Assembly (NCBI GenBank): GCA_030425485.1
Contig: JAUIAM010000004.1
Coordinates: forward strand, 62,001-126,000
Reading direction: 5' to 3'
From: Verrucomicrobiia bacterium
Lineage (GTDB): Bacteria > Verrucomicrobiota > Verrucomicrobiia > Opitutales > Cerasicoccaceae
DNA: 64,000 bases
The position numbers and the translations under genes were made by a program. Positions 54,453 through 64,000 of this stretch are shown one piece after another. The notes below the pieces were generated by a model. That model did not search any database and was not told where the DNA came from. It saw only the letters and a program-made list of their open reading frames with translations. Position 1 is the stretch's first letter. The number at the start of each line of letters is the position of its first letter.

Positions 54453-54621
54453 GTCGTGTTACCATTTTGGGGGCTATGCGCCCCCAAACCCCGCAGCAGG
54501 CATAGCCTGCACTTTCGATGCTGCCGCATCGCGCCTGGGATTACGGCCTTCAGCATCGCTGATGACCGTAATCCCAGAGGAGCATCCAAACTGGGTTGCA
54601 CCCCAAACTTATGCGAGGAAC
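54453..54621. mobile_element. hairpin-rich non-coding element, possible second MITE
   Basis: The segment starts directly after CTAG with GTCGTGT, as the element at 1960 does. It then folds into four consecutive hairpins: 54466-54488 (TTTGGGGGC/GCCCCCAAA), 54496-54510 (GCAGGC/GCCTGC), 54516-54531 (CGATGC/GCATCG) and 54535-54577 (perfect 12-bp arms CTGGGATTACGG/CCGTAATCCCAG, with a TCAGC/GCTGA inner stem). A right end near TTAG at 54622 is a guess, and no convincing right inverted repeat was found. It could equally be a structured RNA or terminator array. Confidence 0.4.
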
Positions 54622-54667
54622 TTAGCTCACGGCACACTGACTTTATCATTCTGATGGGAAGACGGCA

Positions 54668-55465
54668 TTAACCCGGCTGGCAGACCGGGCAATAGCAACT
54701 GGTGCGTCCGCCCACCTGCTCCCGGGCCAGAGCCTCCCCACAACGCGGGCAATCTCCGCCCGCTTTCCAACGGTGGTTAAAGAGCCAGTCATCCGGCGGC
54801 GTGCCCCAGTCCGTACCAATGACCTCCATGGCCTGACGGCACACGTCGCGCAGACAGCAGTAGAGTGCCTCGACCTGCGCGGGGGTTAAACTCCCGGCCA
54901 AGGCCGTGGGTGCCAACGAGACCCGCCAAAGTATTTCGTCCGCCATCCAGTTCCCGATGCCGGGAAAGCGGTCCTGCATCAGCAGCACGGCCTTGAGCGG
55001 GGAGCGCTTGCGCCGTTGCAGGAATGCAGCCAGTGCCTCCAGGGTAAAAGCGTCCGAGAGCACCTCCGGCGGCAGCTCCTTCCGCCAGGCCGGCGTTTCC
55101 TCGGAGCGAGCAAAGCGTACCCGCCCAAAGAGCCGCGGGTCGCGAAAAACCAGCACCTGATCGGCCAACTCCAGCGCAAGGTGCTCGTGCTTATCTGTGG
55201 CATAGGGTAGCGGCGCGCAGGCCAGCTTACCCGTCATCCCGAGGTGGATGCCGAGCCAACCGCCGCCACTGAAACGGAAGACCATCTGCTTGCCCCGAGC
55301 CTCGGAGTCGAGCAGCGTGCTCCCGGTCAGGGTTTCAGCGATTTCCTCCGTATCGCATTCGCAGAAAATACGCGCCTCGCGGTGCAAACGCACGGCGTGG
55401 ATACGCTGCCCGATACCGGGCGACCAGCATTTGCGGTAGAATTCAACTTCGGCCAGCTCAGGCAT
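54668..55465 (-). CDS. mutM: formamidopyrimidine-DNA glycosylase (Fpg/MutM family)
   Basis: A 265-residue base-excision repair glycosylase/AP lyase. The N-terminal PELAEVE keeps the catalytic proline and glutamate (the usual second proline is alanine), K in ARGKQMVF matches the conserved lysine, the helix-two-turn-helix reads QDRFPGIGNWMADEIL, and the C-terminal zinc finger is complete (CPRC and CYCPVC). It removes oxidised purines, or oxidised pyrimidines if Nei-like; Fpg is preferred by length and N-terminus. Confidence 0.9.
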   Translation of the reverse strand: MPELAEVEFYRKCWSPGIGQRIHAVRLHREARIFCECDTEEIAETLTGSTLLDSEARGKQMVFRFSGGGWLGIHLGMTGKLACAPLPYATDKHEHLALELADQVLVFRDPRLFGRVRFARSEETPAWRKELPPEVLSDAFTLEALAAFLQRRKRSPLKAVLLMQDRFPGIGNWMADEILWRVSLAPTALAGSLTPAQVEALYCCLRDVCRQAMEVIGTDWGTPPDDWLFNHRWKAGGDCPRCGEALAREQVGGRTSCYCPVCQPG

Positions 55466-55544
55466 AATCTTTTAGGAAATGAGTTTCATGCCGCATTGAC
55501 GCGGCAGGGGTAAATTGCTTATATCAGTGACTTTCTCTCGCCAA

Positions 55545-57524
55545 ATGGACCAGCAGACGATTCTGACGAAAGCCAGCCTTAGCCTTTCCGAGGATATTGA
55601 GGATAGCAAGCCGGAGAGCGGAATTCTCATCCTGAAGAACATCCCGCTCCGAACTTACCTTGTCGTCAGTTCGCGCCAATGGATGATTCTCAGTCGCTTC
55701 CGCGATGCCATGAGCCTGCAGGAGCTCATCCCCCGGCTGATCTCGGAGCGACGCAGCCCGCCGCTGCGCGAACTCTACGAACTCATATTGAAGGCTGTCG
55801 TCGCGGGAATCCTGCTCGTCGATGGCGAACTCATGGCCGACCACCCCCGGGTCAAAGCCGAGGAGTGGCAACACAAGCTGCGTCTACGTTTCGCCAACTG
55901 GCTCGGCGTCATCTGCGTGCTCTTTGGTTTTGGCACACTGGTCACGGGTGCTATCCAGTTACCCGAGTCCGTGTTCGAGATGCTCATCGCCTACCTGATC
56001 ATTTGCGGCTGTCTAAGCGTGGGCTATTTTCTGTCCGCCTGCCTGCTGGCGGGGTTTGACCGCGAGGTCTACGATGTGCGCCTGAAATGGAAGCACCCCT
56101 TCCCCCACCTGTACTGCAATGTCGAAGACGCGCGCATGGCGGGCCGCCTCTGCGAGAATACCGTCGCCCTGACCCAGATGGCCCCGCTGTTCCTCTTTAT
56201 CGGGCTGTCGGCCATCTGGTTTCCACAGTTGGAGTACATCCTGTTGCTGGGGATATTCTACCTGACTCTCCCCGACCAGCGCAGCGCCGGCACACTGCTC
56301 ATCCGCAGCCTGTACCGCCACATCCCCCTCTCGACCAACAAGGACTTCCTCTTCGTGCAAAACCAGCTCTTCTGGACGATGCTGAACAAGCGCATCAAGT
56401 TTGCCGATAAGCGCTACCTCATCATTTATAGTGCCTACACGCTGCTCTGGCTGGGCACCGTCTGCCTGGTCAATGTCAGCGCGTTTAACATCAATGCGGT
56501 AAAGCTATTTCAACGCTTCATCGAGAGCGGCGGCGTCAAGTGGGTCGGCGTGTTCCTGCTCTTCCTCATGGGCTCGCTTGCCCTGCTCAGTCTGGCTTTC
56601 CTCATCTGGATCTTCCTGCGTAACCTGCTCGGTATCTTCGAGAAAGTACGCAGCACGAACGAACGCTCCGGCAGCATCACCTCTCTTGAATTGACGACGC
56701 ACGACATTCTGGCGTTTTTCAAAGACTCCATGCTCTTTAAGGAGCTGGACGAGACCACCATGCATGCGCTGGCCGACCGCGTACAGGGCCTGATCGTCAA
56801 CCCGCGCAAGTACGTCATCCACGAGGGAGACGAGGGCGACATGCTCTACATCGTATACCAGGGGTCGATGGAGGTGCTGATGAATCTCAAATCCGGACGC
56901 CCCCTGAAAATCGCGGACTTGCGGGCCGGGGACGTCTTTGGCGAAGTCGCCCTCATCCAGCATATTCCCCGCACGCGCTCCGTCCGCGCCACCAAGCGTT
57001 CGCTGCTGCTCACCCTCAGAAACGAGGACTTCGAGTCACTGGTCGTCGAGCACCTCGGTGCCCGCCGCATCCAGGACATAGTCGAGAAGCAGGCCTTCCT
57101 CAGCCGCATCGAACTCTGCCGCCACTGGCACCCGCAGGCGCTGGCCCGCTTCGCGCAGTTGACCCGCTTTGCGACCTTCCAGGCCAAGGACCGCGTCATC
57201 AACAAAGGCATGGCCAATCAGTTTTTCTACCTTATCTACGACGGTATGCTGGAGGTCAGCACCGGTGATAAAACCCTGGCCAAGCTTACCTCGGGGCAAT
57301 TCTTTGGAGAAATCAGCCTGCTCCAAAACAGCGTTTCCACCGCAGACGTTACCGCCGTGGTCGAGAGCCGCTGCCTCGTCGTCACCCGCCGGGAATTCCT
57401 CAGCTTCATGGCGACCGATTTCCTCATCGGACTGCAATTCGAGGAGATCAGCTCCAAGCGACTCAAGCACGACATCTTCCCGCTGACCGGTGTCAGCTAT
57501 GATGAATCCGCCATACGGGGCTAA
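55545..57524 (+). CDS. membrane protein with two cyclic-nucleotide-binding domains
   Basis: A 659-residue protein. Residues about 120-380 hold several membrane helices in a PqqD/peptidase M50-like arrangement that I cannot assign; no HExxH protease motif is seen. Two Crp-type cNMP-binding domains follow: about 400-510 with FGEVALIQHIPRTRSVRA, and about 530-640 with FFGEISLLQNSVSTADVTA. The first has the PRTRS stretch typical of nucleotide binding. It likely couples a cyclic nucleotide signal to a membrane activity. ATG 55545 is chosen. A hybrid histidine kinase gene follows 50 bp downstream. Confidence 0.7.
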   Translation: MDQQTILTKASLSLSEDIEDSKPESGILILKNIPLRTYLVVSSRQWMILSRFRDAMSLQELIPRLISERRSPPLRELYELILKAVVAGILLVDGELMADHPRVKAEEWQHKLRLRFANWLGVICVLFGFGTLVTGAIQLPESVFEMLIAYLIICGCLSVGYFLSACLLAGFDREVYDVRLKWKHPFPHLYCNVEDARMAGRLCENTVALTQMAPLFLFIGLSAIWFPQLEYILLLGIFYLTLPDQRSAGTLLIRSLYRHIPLSTNKDFLFVQNQLFWTMLNKRIKFADKRYLIIYSAYTLLWLGTVCLVNVSAFNINAVKLFQRFIESGGVKWVGVFLLFLMGSLALLSLAFLIWIFLRNLLGIFEKVRSTNERSGSITSLELTTHDILAFFKDSMLFKELDETTMHALADRVQGLIVNPRKYVIHEGDEGDMLYIVYQGSMEVLMNLKSGRPLKIADLRAGDVFGEVALIQHIPRTRSVRATKRSLLLTLRNEDFESLVVEHLGARRIQDIVEKQAFLSRIELCRHWHPQALARFAQLTRFATFQAKDRVINKGMANQFFYLIYDGMLEVSTGDKTLAKLTSGQFFGEISLLQNSVSTADVTAVVESRCLVVTRREFLSFMATDFLIGLQFEEISSKRLKHDIFPLTGVSYDESAIRG

Positions 57525-57574
57525 GCATGCGGTTGACGCCCCCCTCCAAACCCTGTTTGCTATAGAGCTTCGCC

Positions 57575-58711
57575 ATGGACCCACTTTCAGACCACGAGGT
57601 ATCGCAGGACAAGCTCATCACGCTCGGTGAGCTCTCGCGCGGCATCGCCCACGACCTAAAAAACCTCCTCACCGGCATCCACGGCAACAGCGAGCTTGCC
57701 CTGCGCGGCTACAAAAATGAGAAAGCCACCAAAAAGGCCCTGACCAACATCATGCTGGCCGCACGCAGTGCCCAGGATCTTGTCGAGCAGATCAGCTCCT
57801 ACAGCCGAAACGAAACCCTGCCCGACAAGGTCATCGACCTGCGTCAGCTCCTTTCCAAGACCGAAAAGCTGCTCGCAGACGCCGTCCCGCCCGGTGTCAA
57901 CGTCGACTTTCAGCTCCCGGAGTCCGCCGTATGCGTACGCGCAAACCCCAGCCAGATGCACCAGCTCGCCAGCAACCTTTGCCTCAACAGTCTGCACTCA
58001 CTGGCCCGGGACGGCGGCTTACTCTCCGTAAAGCTAAGCCCCAAGGCGGACAGCTCCGAAGTCGTGCTCACCGTGAGCGACGACGGCCCCGGCATTCCGG
58101 AGAAAATTCTGCCCCGTATTTTCGACCCCTACTTTACCACCAAGGAAATCGGCGTCGGCACCGGCCTCGGACTGGCCGTCGTCCACAAAATCGTCACCGA
58201 CTACGGCGGCAGCATCACCGCGAGCAGCACCCCAGGCCAGAGTACGGACTTCGTCATCCACCTGCCCATGTGCGCAGAACAACCCGAGGAAGAAGAACCC
58301 GCACCCGAGCCCGAGGATTTCGTAGCCGAGAAAAAGGCCATCCTCCTCGTCGACGATGAGCCCATCATGCGCGGTCTGGGCATGGACATCCTGCATACGC
58401 TCGGCTACCGCGTCAGTGTGGCCGAAAACGGGCGCGAAGCCCTCGCCCTTGTCCAGAAAAACCCGGACTACTTCGACCTGGTCTTGTCCGATTCCAAAAT
58501 GCCGGAAATGACCGGCCCCGAACTGGCCGAGCAGCTCCAGTCCATCAAGCCAGACCTGCCCTTTATCCTCGTCACGGCTTTCAACGACGCAGTCACCGAG
58601 GCAAAACTCAAACAACTCGGCGTACAGGAGATCGTGCACAAGCCATTCCTCATCGAGAACCTCTCGCGCGCCCTCAGCAACGCGCTAAGTAAAAAGAGCA
58701 GCGGGAACTAA
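57575..58711 (+). CDS. hybrid histidine kinase without input domain
   Basis: A 378-residue cytoplasmic protein: dimerisation/phosphoacceptor helix with H26 (GIAHDLKNLLTG), HATPase domain (N-box NLCLNSL, DDGPGIP at 169-175, GTGLGL at 195-200) and a C-terminal receiver domain (about 253-375) with D306 in VLSDSKMPEMTG. No sensor domain or membrane helix is present, so its signal probably comes from a partner, perhaps the cNMP-binding membrane protein encoded just upstream. Confidence 0.88.
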   Translation: MDPLSDHEVSQDKLITLGELSRGIAHDLKNLLTGIHGNSELALRGYKNEKATKKALTNIMLAARSAQDLVEQISSYSRNETLPDKVIDLRQLLSKTEKLLADAVPPGVNVDFQLPESAVCVRANPSQMHQLASNLCLNSLHSLARDGGLLSVKLSPKADSSEVVLTVSDDGPGIPEKILPRIFDPYFTTKEIGVGTGLGLAVVHKIVTDYGGSITASSTPGQSTDFVIHLPMCAEQPEEEEPAPEPEDFVAEKKAILLVDDEPIMRGLGMDILHTLGYRVSVAENGREALALVQKNPDYFDLVLSDSKMPEMTGPELAEQLQSIKPDLPFILVTAFNDAVTEAKLKQLGVQEIVHKPFLIENLSRALSNALSKKSSGN

Positions 58712-58751
58712 GCTGCGGAACCACTCCCGCCCGCGCCTGTCGAGCATACCC

Positions 58752-59195
58752 ATGAACGCTACACGTGCGCACTGGCTCTGGCCTCTGGCTCTGGCATCTT
58801 CCCTCGTCTTCTTCTCCGGGCAGGCCATGCCTCATATCCCCGCGCCCAAGATTGACCATTACGACAAGGTCATCCACCTACTCGTCTTCGGCCTGCTCGC
58901 CACAGCCATATACCGCGCGTTTCCCACTCACTACCCCGTCCGAGTGCGGCTGTACTGGGCCGTCGGCATAACCGTCCTTTTCGGCCTCAGCGACGAGCTT
59001 CATCAGGGCTTCACACCCGGCCGCACGATGGACCCGTGGGACTGGGTAGCCGACACCATGGGCGCGCTGCTCGCCACCACCCTCTATGCCTACGCCCCTC
59101 TTTACCGCCAGATTCTGGATTGGCGGCCGCTGGCCTGCTCGGCAGCACTCATTCGCTCCCTGTCCAAGTCAAGCCCGGCCATGAGCAAAAGCTGA
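58752..59195 (+). CDS. VanZ-like membrane protein
   Basis: A 147-residue protein with about three or four membrane helices and the VanZ-like motif FGLSDELHQGFTPGRTMDPWD, quoted as recognised block, followed by ADTMGALLAT. DHYDKVIHLLVFGLL lies near the start. Small VanZ proteins are widespread; the function is unknown apart from glycopeptide resistance in VanZ itself. Confidence 0.83.
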   Translation: MNATRAHWLWPLALASSLVFFSGQAMPHIPAPKIDHYDKVIHLLVFGLLATAIYRAFPTHYPVRVRLYWAVGITVLFGLSDELHQGFTPGRTMDPWDWVADTMGALLATTLYAYAPLYRQILDWRPLACSAALIRSLSKSSPAMSKS

Positions 59196-59212
59196 GGGAT
59201 GCGCTTGCCTGA

Positions 59213-61252
<2,040 letters not shown>

Positions 61253-61261
61253 GCATCGAGT

Positions 61262-61558
61262 TTACGCGTAGTCGTAGACGACGAATCGCTTGGCCACGCT
61301 GCCGATGTACTCGCTGATAAAGGCCTTGTGCGTCGGGTGTACCTGGTAGACTTCCAGCGCAGCGGCGTCGTCGAAGTCCATCGAAATGGCCACGGTAAAG
61401 CTGTCGTCAACCGCACCTCGCGGGCTACTGACCGGCCCGCCGCAGCGGAAATTTTTCACCCCCGGAATACTCTCCAGCATCTTCACCCCCTCAAGGAGCT
61501 TGGCGCGATTTTCTTCTACCGGGGCATCTGCCCAGAATACAACAACGTGTGTAAGCAT
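61262..61558 (-). CDS. Dabb (stress-responsive A/B barrel) protein
   Basis: A 98-residue ferredoxin-like barrel of the Dabb family, starting MLTHVVVFW and with FTVAISMDFDDAAALEVYQ and HPTHKAFI, which are typical. These small dimeric proteins have varied or unknown roles. It is 10 bp from the convergent ligA stop and starts 36 bp after the RND gene ends. Confidence 0.88.
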   Translation of the reverse strand: MLTHVVVFWADAPVEENRAKLLEGVKMLESIPGVKNFRCGGPVSSPRGAVDDSFTVAISMDFDDAAALEVYQVHPTHKAFISEYIGSVAKRFVVYDYA

Positions 61559-61594
61559 GCCTGAAGGGAAAGCCCTCGCCGCCTGGGTGGCAAG

Positions 61595-64000
61595 TCAGGA
61601 CTCGGGATCACGCAGTTCACTGCTGGGGTGCTCCGGCGGAAAAATGAAGGCAAAGGCCTTGCCTGCGAGGCGCTTGATATCCTCCACAATTAAGTAAACG
61701 GCGGGCACCAGCACCAGCGTAATCAAGGTGGCAAACACGATGCCGAAACTCAGCGATACCGCCATCGGGATGAGGAACTGCGCTTGCAGGCTTTTCTCGA
61801 GCAGGATGGGCAGCAGGCCGCAGAAGGTCGTGAGCGACGTCAGCATGATTGGGCGGAAGCGCGCAGCTCCGGCCTCCCACACGGCATCGACCAGCGACAC
61901 GCCCCGCGCACGTTGCCGGTTCACATAGTCCACCAGCACGAGGCTATCATTTACCACCACCCCGGCCAGCGCCAGCATACCAAAGACAGAGAGCTGGCTG
62001 ATCGGCATGCCGTCTTCGCGGAAGATGCCCATAATCACATGGCCCGCCACCGCACCGCAGAGCCCGTAGGGGATGACCAGCATGACGATAAAGGGCTGGG
62101 TGTAACTGCGAAACGGAATAGCCAGCAGCGCGTAGACAGTAAAGAGCACCAGCAACGCATTGGTCATCAGCACGGCATTGGACTCCTGCACCTCACGCTC
62201 TTCGCCTTCGTAAGTCACGCTGAGCATGGGGTACTTTTCCAGCAGTGCGGGAATGATCTCTTCGTCCAAGTCGAGCTTAACGGCCTCCAGGTCGATCCGG
62301 TCCTTGTCCGCATCGGCCCGGATGTTCACCACGCGCTCGCGGTTCACGCGGGTGATCGATGCGTAGCCGAGACCAAGCTCTGCCGTAGCCACCTCCGAGA
62401 AGGGCACCTCGCGCCCGTCCGGCGTGCGGATGCGCATGTCTTCGAGGTTACCGAGGGAGCGCCGCTCCTCCTCCGGGTAGCGCACCATGACGCGGATGTC
62501 GTCGCGCCCGCGCTGGATACGCTGGGCTTCCTCGCCAAAAAAGGCCTGCCGCACCTGCCGCCCAAGCTGGGCGATGTCGAGGCCGAGCATTTCTGCGCTG
62601 GGCAGGATGTCGAGTTGGATTTCCTTTTGGCTATCGGCCAGGTTATCCGTGATGTCGTAAATGCCGTCGTACCGAGCTAAGGCGAGCTTGAGCTCGTTGG
62701 CAAAACCGCGCAAGTCGGCCAGTTCACCACCGGATACCTGCACGTCGATCGGTGAGCCCTGGCCGCCCGCCGCCACCGCCATGAAGGACAACTCCTTGAC
62801 GCCCGGAATCACCCCGACCTCCTCGCGCCAGCGATTGGCCATGATGATCGCGGAGTCTTCCTTGGCCCGGTCTTCGGACTTGCGCAGTTCGATCACGACT
62901 TCGCCGATATTGCTCTGATTGGAGCTGGAGACGCTCCCCCCCGGTCCACCGCTGAAAGCGGTTTGCCCGAGGGTGACTTTCAAGTTTTCAATCGGGTCAT
63001 CCCGCCCGGCATCGAGACTGGTCTGCACCACGCGGTCCAGCGCATCGGTGATCTGGTCGAGTGCCTCCTGCGTGCTGGCCGCGGGTGCACCGTCCGGCAA
63101 CTGCAACGTCACGCCAATGTAGTCCGAGGGCACACTGGGAAAAGGCACGCGCTTGACCCATCCGCCAGCCAGCAGCCCGCCCGTCAAGGCGAGCGTAGCC
63201 GTAAAAATGGCAAAGGTCAGGTAGCGGTTTTGCAGAAAAACACGCAGCGCGGGGCGGTACCACTTATCGATGAGACGCTCCAGCCCGTCCGAGACACCAC
63301 GCTGAAAGCGCTGGAAGGCGTTCAGCTTTTCACGGTGGCGGTCCCCCACCTTGCACAGGGACAGGTGGTAGGGCAGCACGAGCTTTGACTCGATAAGCGA
63401 AAAGAGCAGTGTAGGGATGACCACCATCGGAATGGCCCCCACAAACTTGCCCAGAAAGCCGGGCAGGTTAAGCAGCGGGGTAAAGGCCACCGCCGTAGTG
63501 AGCACGGCAAAGGTCACCGGTACACTGACAGCCTTGGTCCCGCGGATACTGGACTCCACCCCGGGGCCTTCCCGCTGGAACGAGGTAAAGACGCTCTCGC
63601 CCACCACAATGGCATCGTCCACCACAATCCCCAGCACGAGGATAAAACCAAAGAGCGAGATGAGGTTTACCGACACCCCGATCCAGGGCATGATGAGAAA
63701 GGTGCCGAGAAAGGAAATCGGAATACCCAACGTAACCCACACCGCCAGCGAAGGCCGCAGAAAAAGAGCCAGCACGCAGAGCACAAGCGCAAGACCCGCG
63801 ATGCCGTTATTGATGAGCATGTTCAGGCGGCCCCAGAGGTAGAACGAGCTGTCTCGCCAATAGCCGATCGTGATCCCCTCGGGCAACTCGTGCTGCTTTC
63901 GCTCGATGTACTCCTTGACCTTGGCCGAGATGTCCAGCGGGTTCTGAGAGCCGACTTCGGATACCATCAGGGTAACGGCCGGCTCACCGTTGAAGTAGGT
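61595..64000 (-). CDS. RND-family efflux transporter, C-terminal part (5' end outside window)
   Basis: About 801 codons of an AcrB/MexB-like or CzcA-like inner-membrane proton antiporter; the frame is open to the window edge, so the N-terminal part is missing. Seen are the first helix bundle with GFILVLGIVVDDAIVVGE (paired aspartates for proton relay), the second periplasmic loop (TLGQTAFSGGPGGS) and the second helix bundle with FGMLALAGVVVNDSLVLVDYVN and FCGLLPILLEKS. Substrate class is not decided; drug/lipid-type (AcrB) branches fit better than metal-type. The matching adaptor gene would be upstream, outside the window. Confidence 0.92.
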   Translation of the reverse strand, partial: TYFNGEPAVTLMVSEVGSQNPLDISAKVKEYIERKQHELPEGITIGYWRDSSFYLWGRLNMLINNGIAGLALVLCVLALFLRPSLAVWVTLGIPISFLGTFLIMPWIGVSVNLISLFGFILVLGIVVDDAIVVGESVFTSFQREGPGVESSIRGTKAVSVPVTFAVLTTAVAFTPLLNLPGFLGKFVGAIPMVVIPTLLFSLIESKLVLPYHLSLCKVGDRHREKLNAFQRFQRGVSDGLERLIDKWYRPALRVFLQNRYLTFAIFTATLALTGGLLAGGWVKRVPFPSVPSDYIGVTLQLPDGAPAASTQEALDQITDALDRVVQTSLDAGRDDPIENLKVTLGQTAFSGGPGGSVSSSNQSNIGEVVIELRKSEDRAKEDSAIIMANRWREEVGVIPGVKELSFMAVAAGGQGSPIDVQVSGGELADLRGFANELKLALARYDGIYDITDNLADSQKEIQLDILPSAEMLGLDIAQLGRQVRQAFFGEEAQRIQRGRDDIRVMVRYPEEERRSLGNLEDMRIRTPDGREVPFSEVATAELGLGYASITRVNRERVVNIRADADKDRIDLEAVKLDLDEEIIPALLEKYPMLSVTYEGEEREVQESNAVLMTNALLVLFTVYALLAIPFRSYTQPFIVMLVIPYGLCGAVAGHVIMGIFREDGMPISQLSVFGMLALAGVVVNDSLVLVDYVNRQRARGVSLVDAVWEAGAARFRPIMLTSLTTFCGLLPILLEKSLQAQFLIPMAVSLSFGIVFATLITLVLVPAVYLIVEDIKRLAGKAFAFIFPPEHPSSELRDPES

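Noticed and set aside
54456-54671. 71-codon frame in the hairpin-rich element
   Set aside because: Its codons are made of the inverted repeats and it has no ribosome site or homology; the structure explains the sequence better.

Overview
The window reads as chromosomal DNA of a Verrucomicrobiota bacterium, most likely class Opitutae (the marine Puniceicoccales/Opitutales type). This is an inference from gene content: several PEP-CTERM sorted exoproteins, single-gene pseudopilin-like proteins with an H-X9-DG tail motif, S1 sulfatases next to glycoside hydrolases, an NAD-dependent DNA ligase, RNase Y together with RNase E/G, and many start codons without a clear Shine-Dalgarno sequence. No rRNA, tRNA or CRISPR array was seen.

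The left two thirds (about 1-42 kb) is an accessory carbohydrate-utilisation region in blocks. (i) 0.1-1.8 kb: a PEP-CTERM protein and a pseudopilin-like protein. (ii) 2.1-12.4 kb: an apparently oxidative, non-phosphorylating L-fucose pathway, with a sodium/solute symporter, L-fucose dehydrogenase-like SDR, fuconolactonase, 2-keto-3-deoxy-fuconate dehydrogenase-like SDR, diketo acid hydrolase (FAH family), Mqo, an L-lactate/malate dehydrogenase-family enzyme, an FCD-type GntR regulator and a sulfatase. The fuconate dehydratase is not in the window. A matched palindrome near AAAAGTGYATACAC lies in both promoter regions and is the likely GntR site. (iii) 12.5-26 kb: a second pseudopilin paralogue, an unusual GH32-like protein, a Nramp-fold transporter fused to a beta-propeller, KDG kinase, KDPG aldolase, a LacI regulator and a 1457-residue sialidase-like modular exoprotein carrying two more copies of the domain seen in the first PEP-CTERM protein. 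Four TGTTR-N3-TAACR palindromes link these genes into a putative LacI regulon. (iv) 26.5-36.4 kb: a sulfatase, GH43 enzyme, two adjacent alpha/alpha-toroid proteins of unknown function, a PEP-CTERM protein, a GH71/GH99-like enzyme, a third pseudopilin-like protein and a GntR/periplasmic-binding-fold regulator. (v) 36.8-42.5 kb: quinone-dependent D-lactate dehydrogenase, an unrecognised protein, L-rhamnose isomerase and a divergent AraC regulator.

From about 42.7 kb the content turns to household functions: SYLF protein, PEP-CTERM protein, RNase Y, RodA, RNase E/G, a REC-coiled-coil protein, glycerate kinase, DUF2062 protein, NamZ-type muramidase, Fpg/MutM, a cyclic-nucleotide-binding membrane protein, a hybrid histidine kinase, a VanZ-like protein, LigA, a Dabb protein and the C-terminal part of an RND transporter that runs off the window.

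The most notable observations are a 158-bp MITE-like element with terminal inverted repeats and CTAG duplications inserted exactly at the mqo stop codon, with a probable relative at the namZ stop codon; a Nramp-fold transporter that has lost both metal-binding motifs and is fused to a propeller; a LigA without its four zinc-finger cysteines; a GH32 protein lacking the acid/base glutamate; and a translationally coupled pair of toroid proteins in a sulfated-polysaccharide locus.
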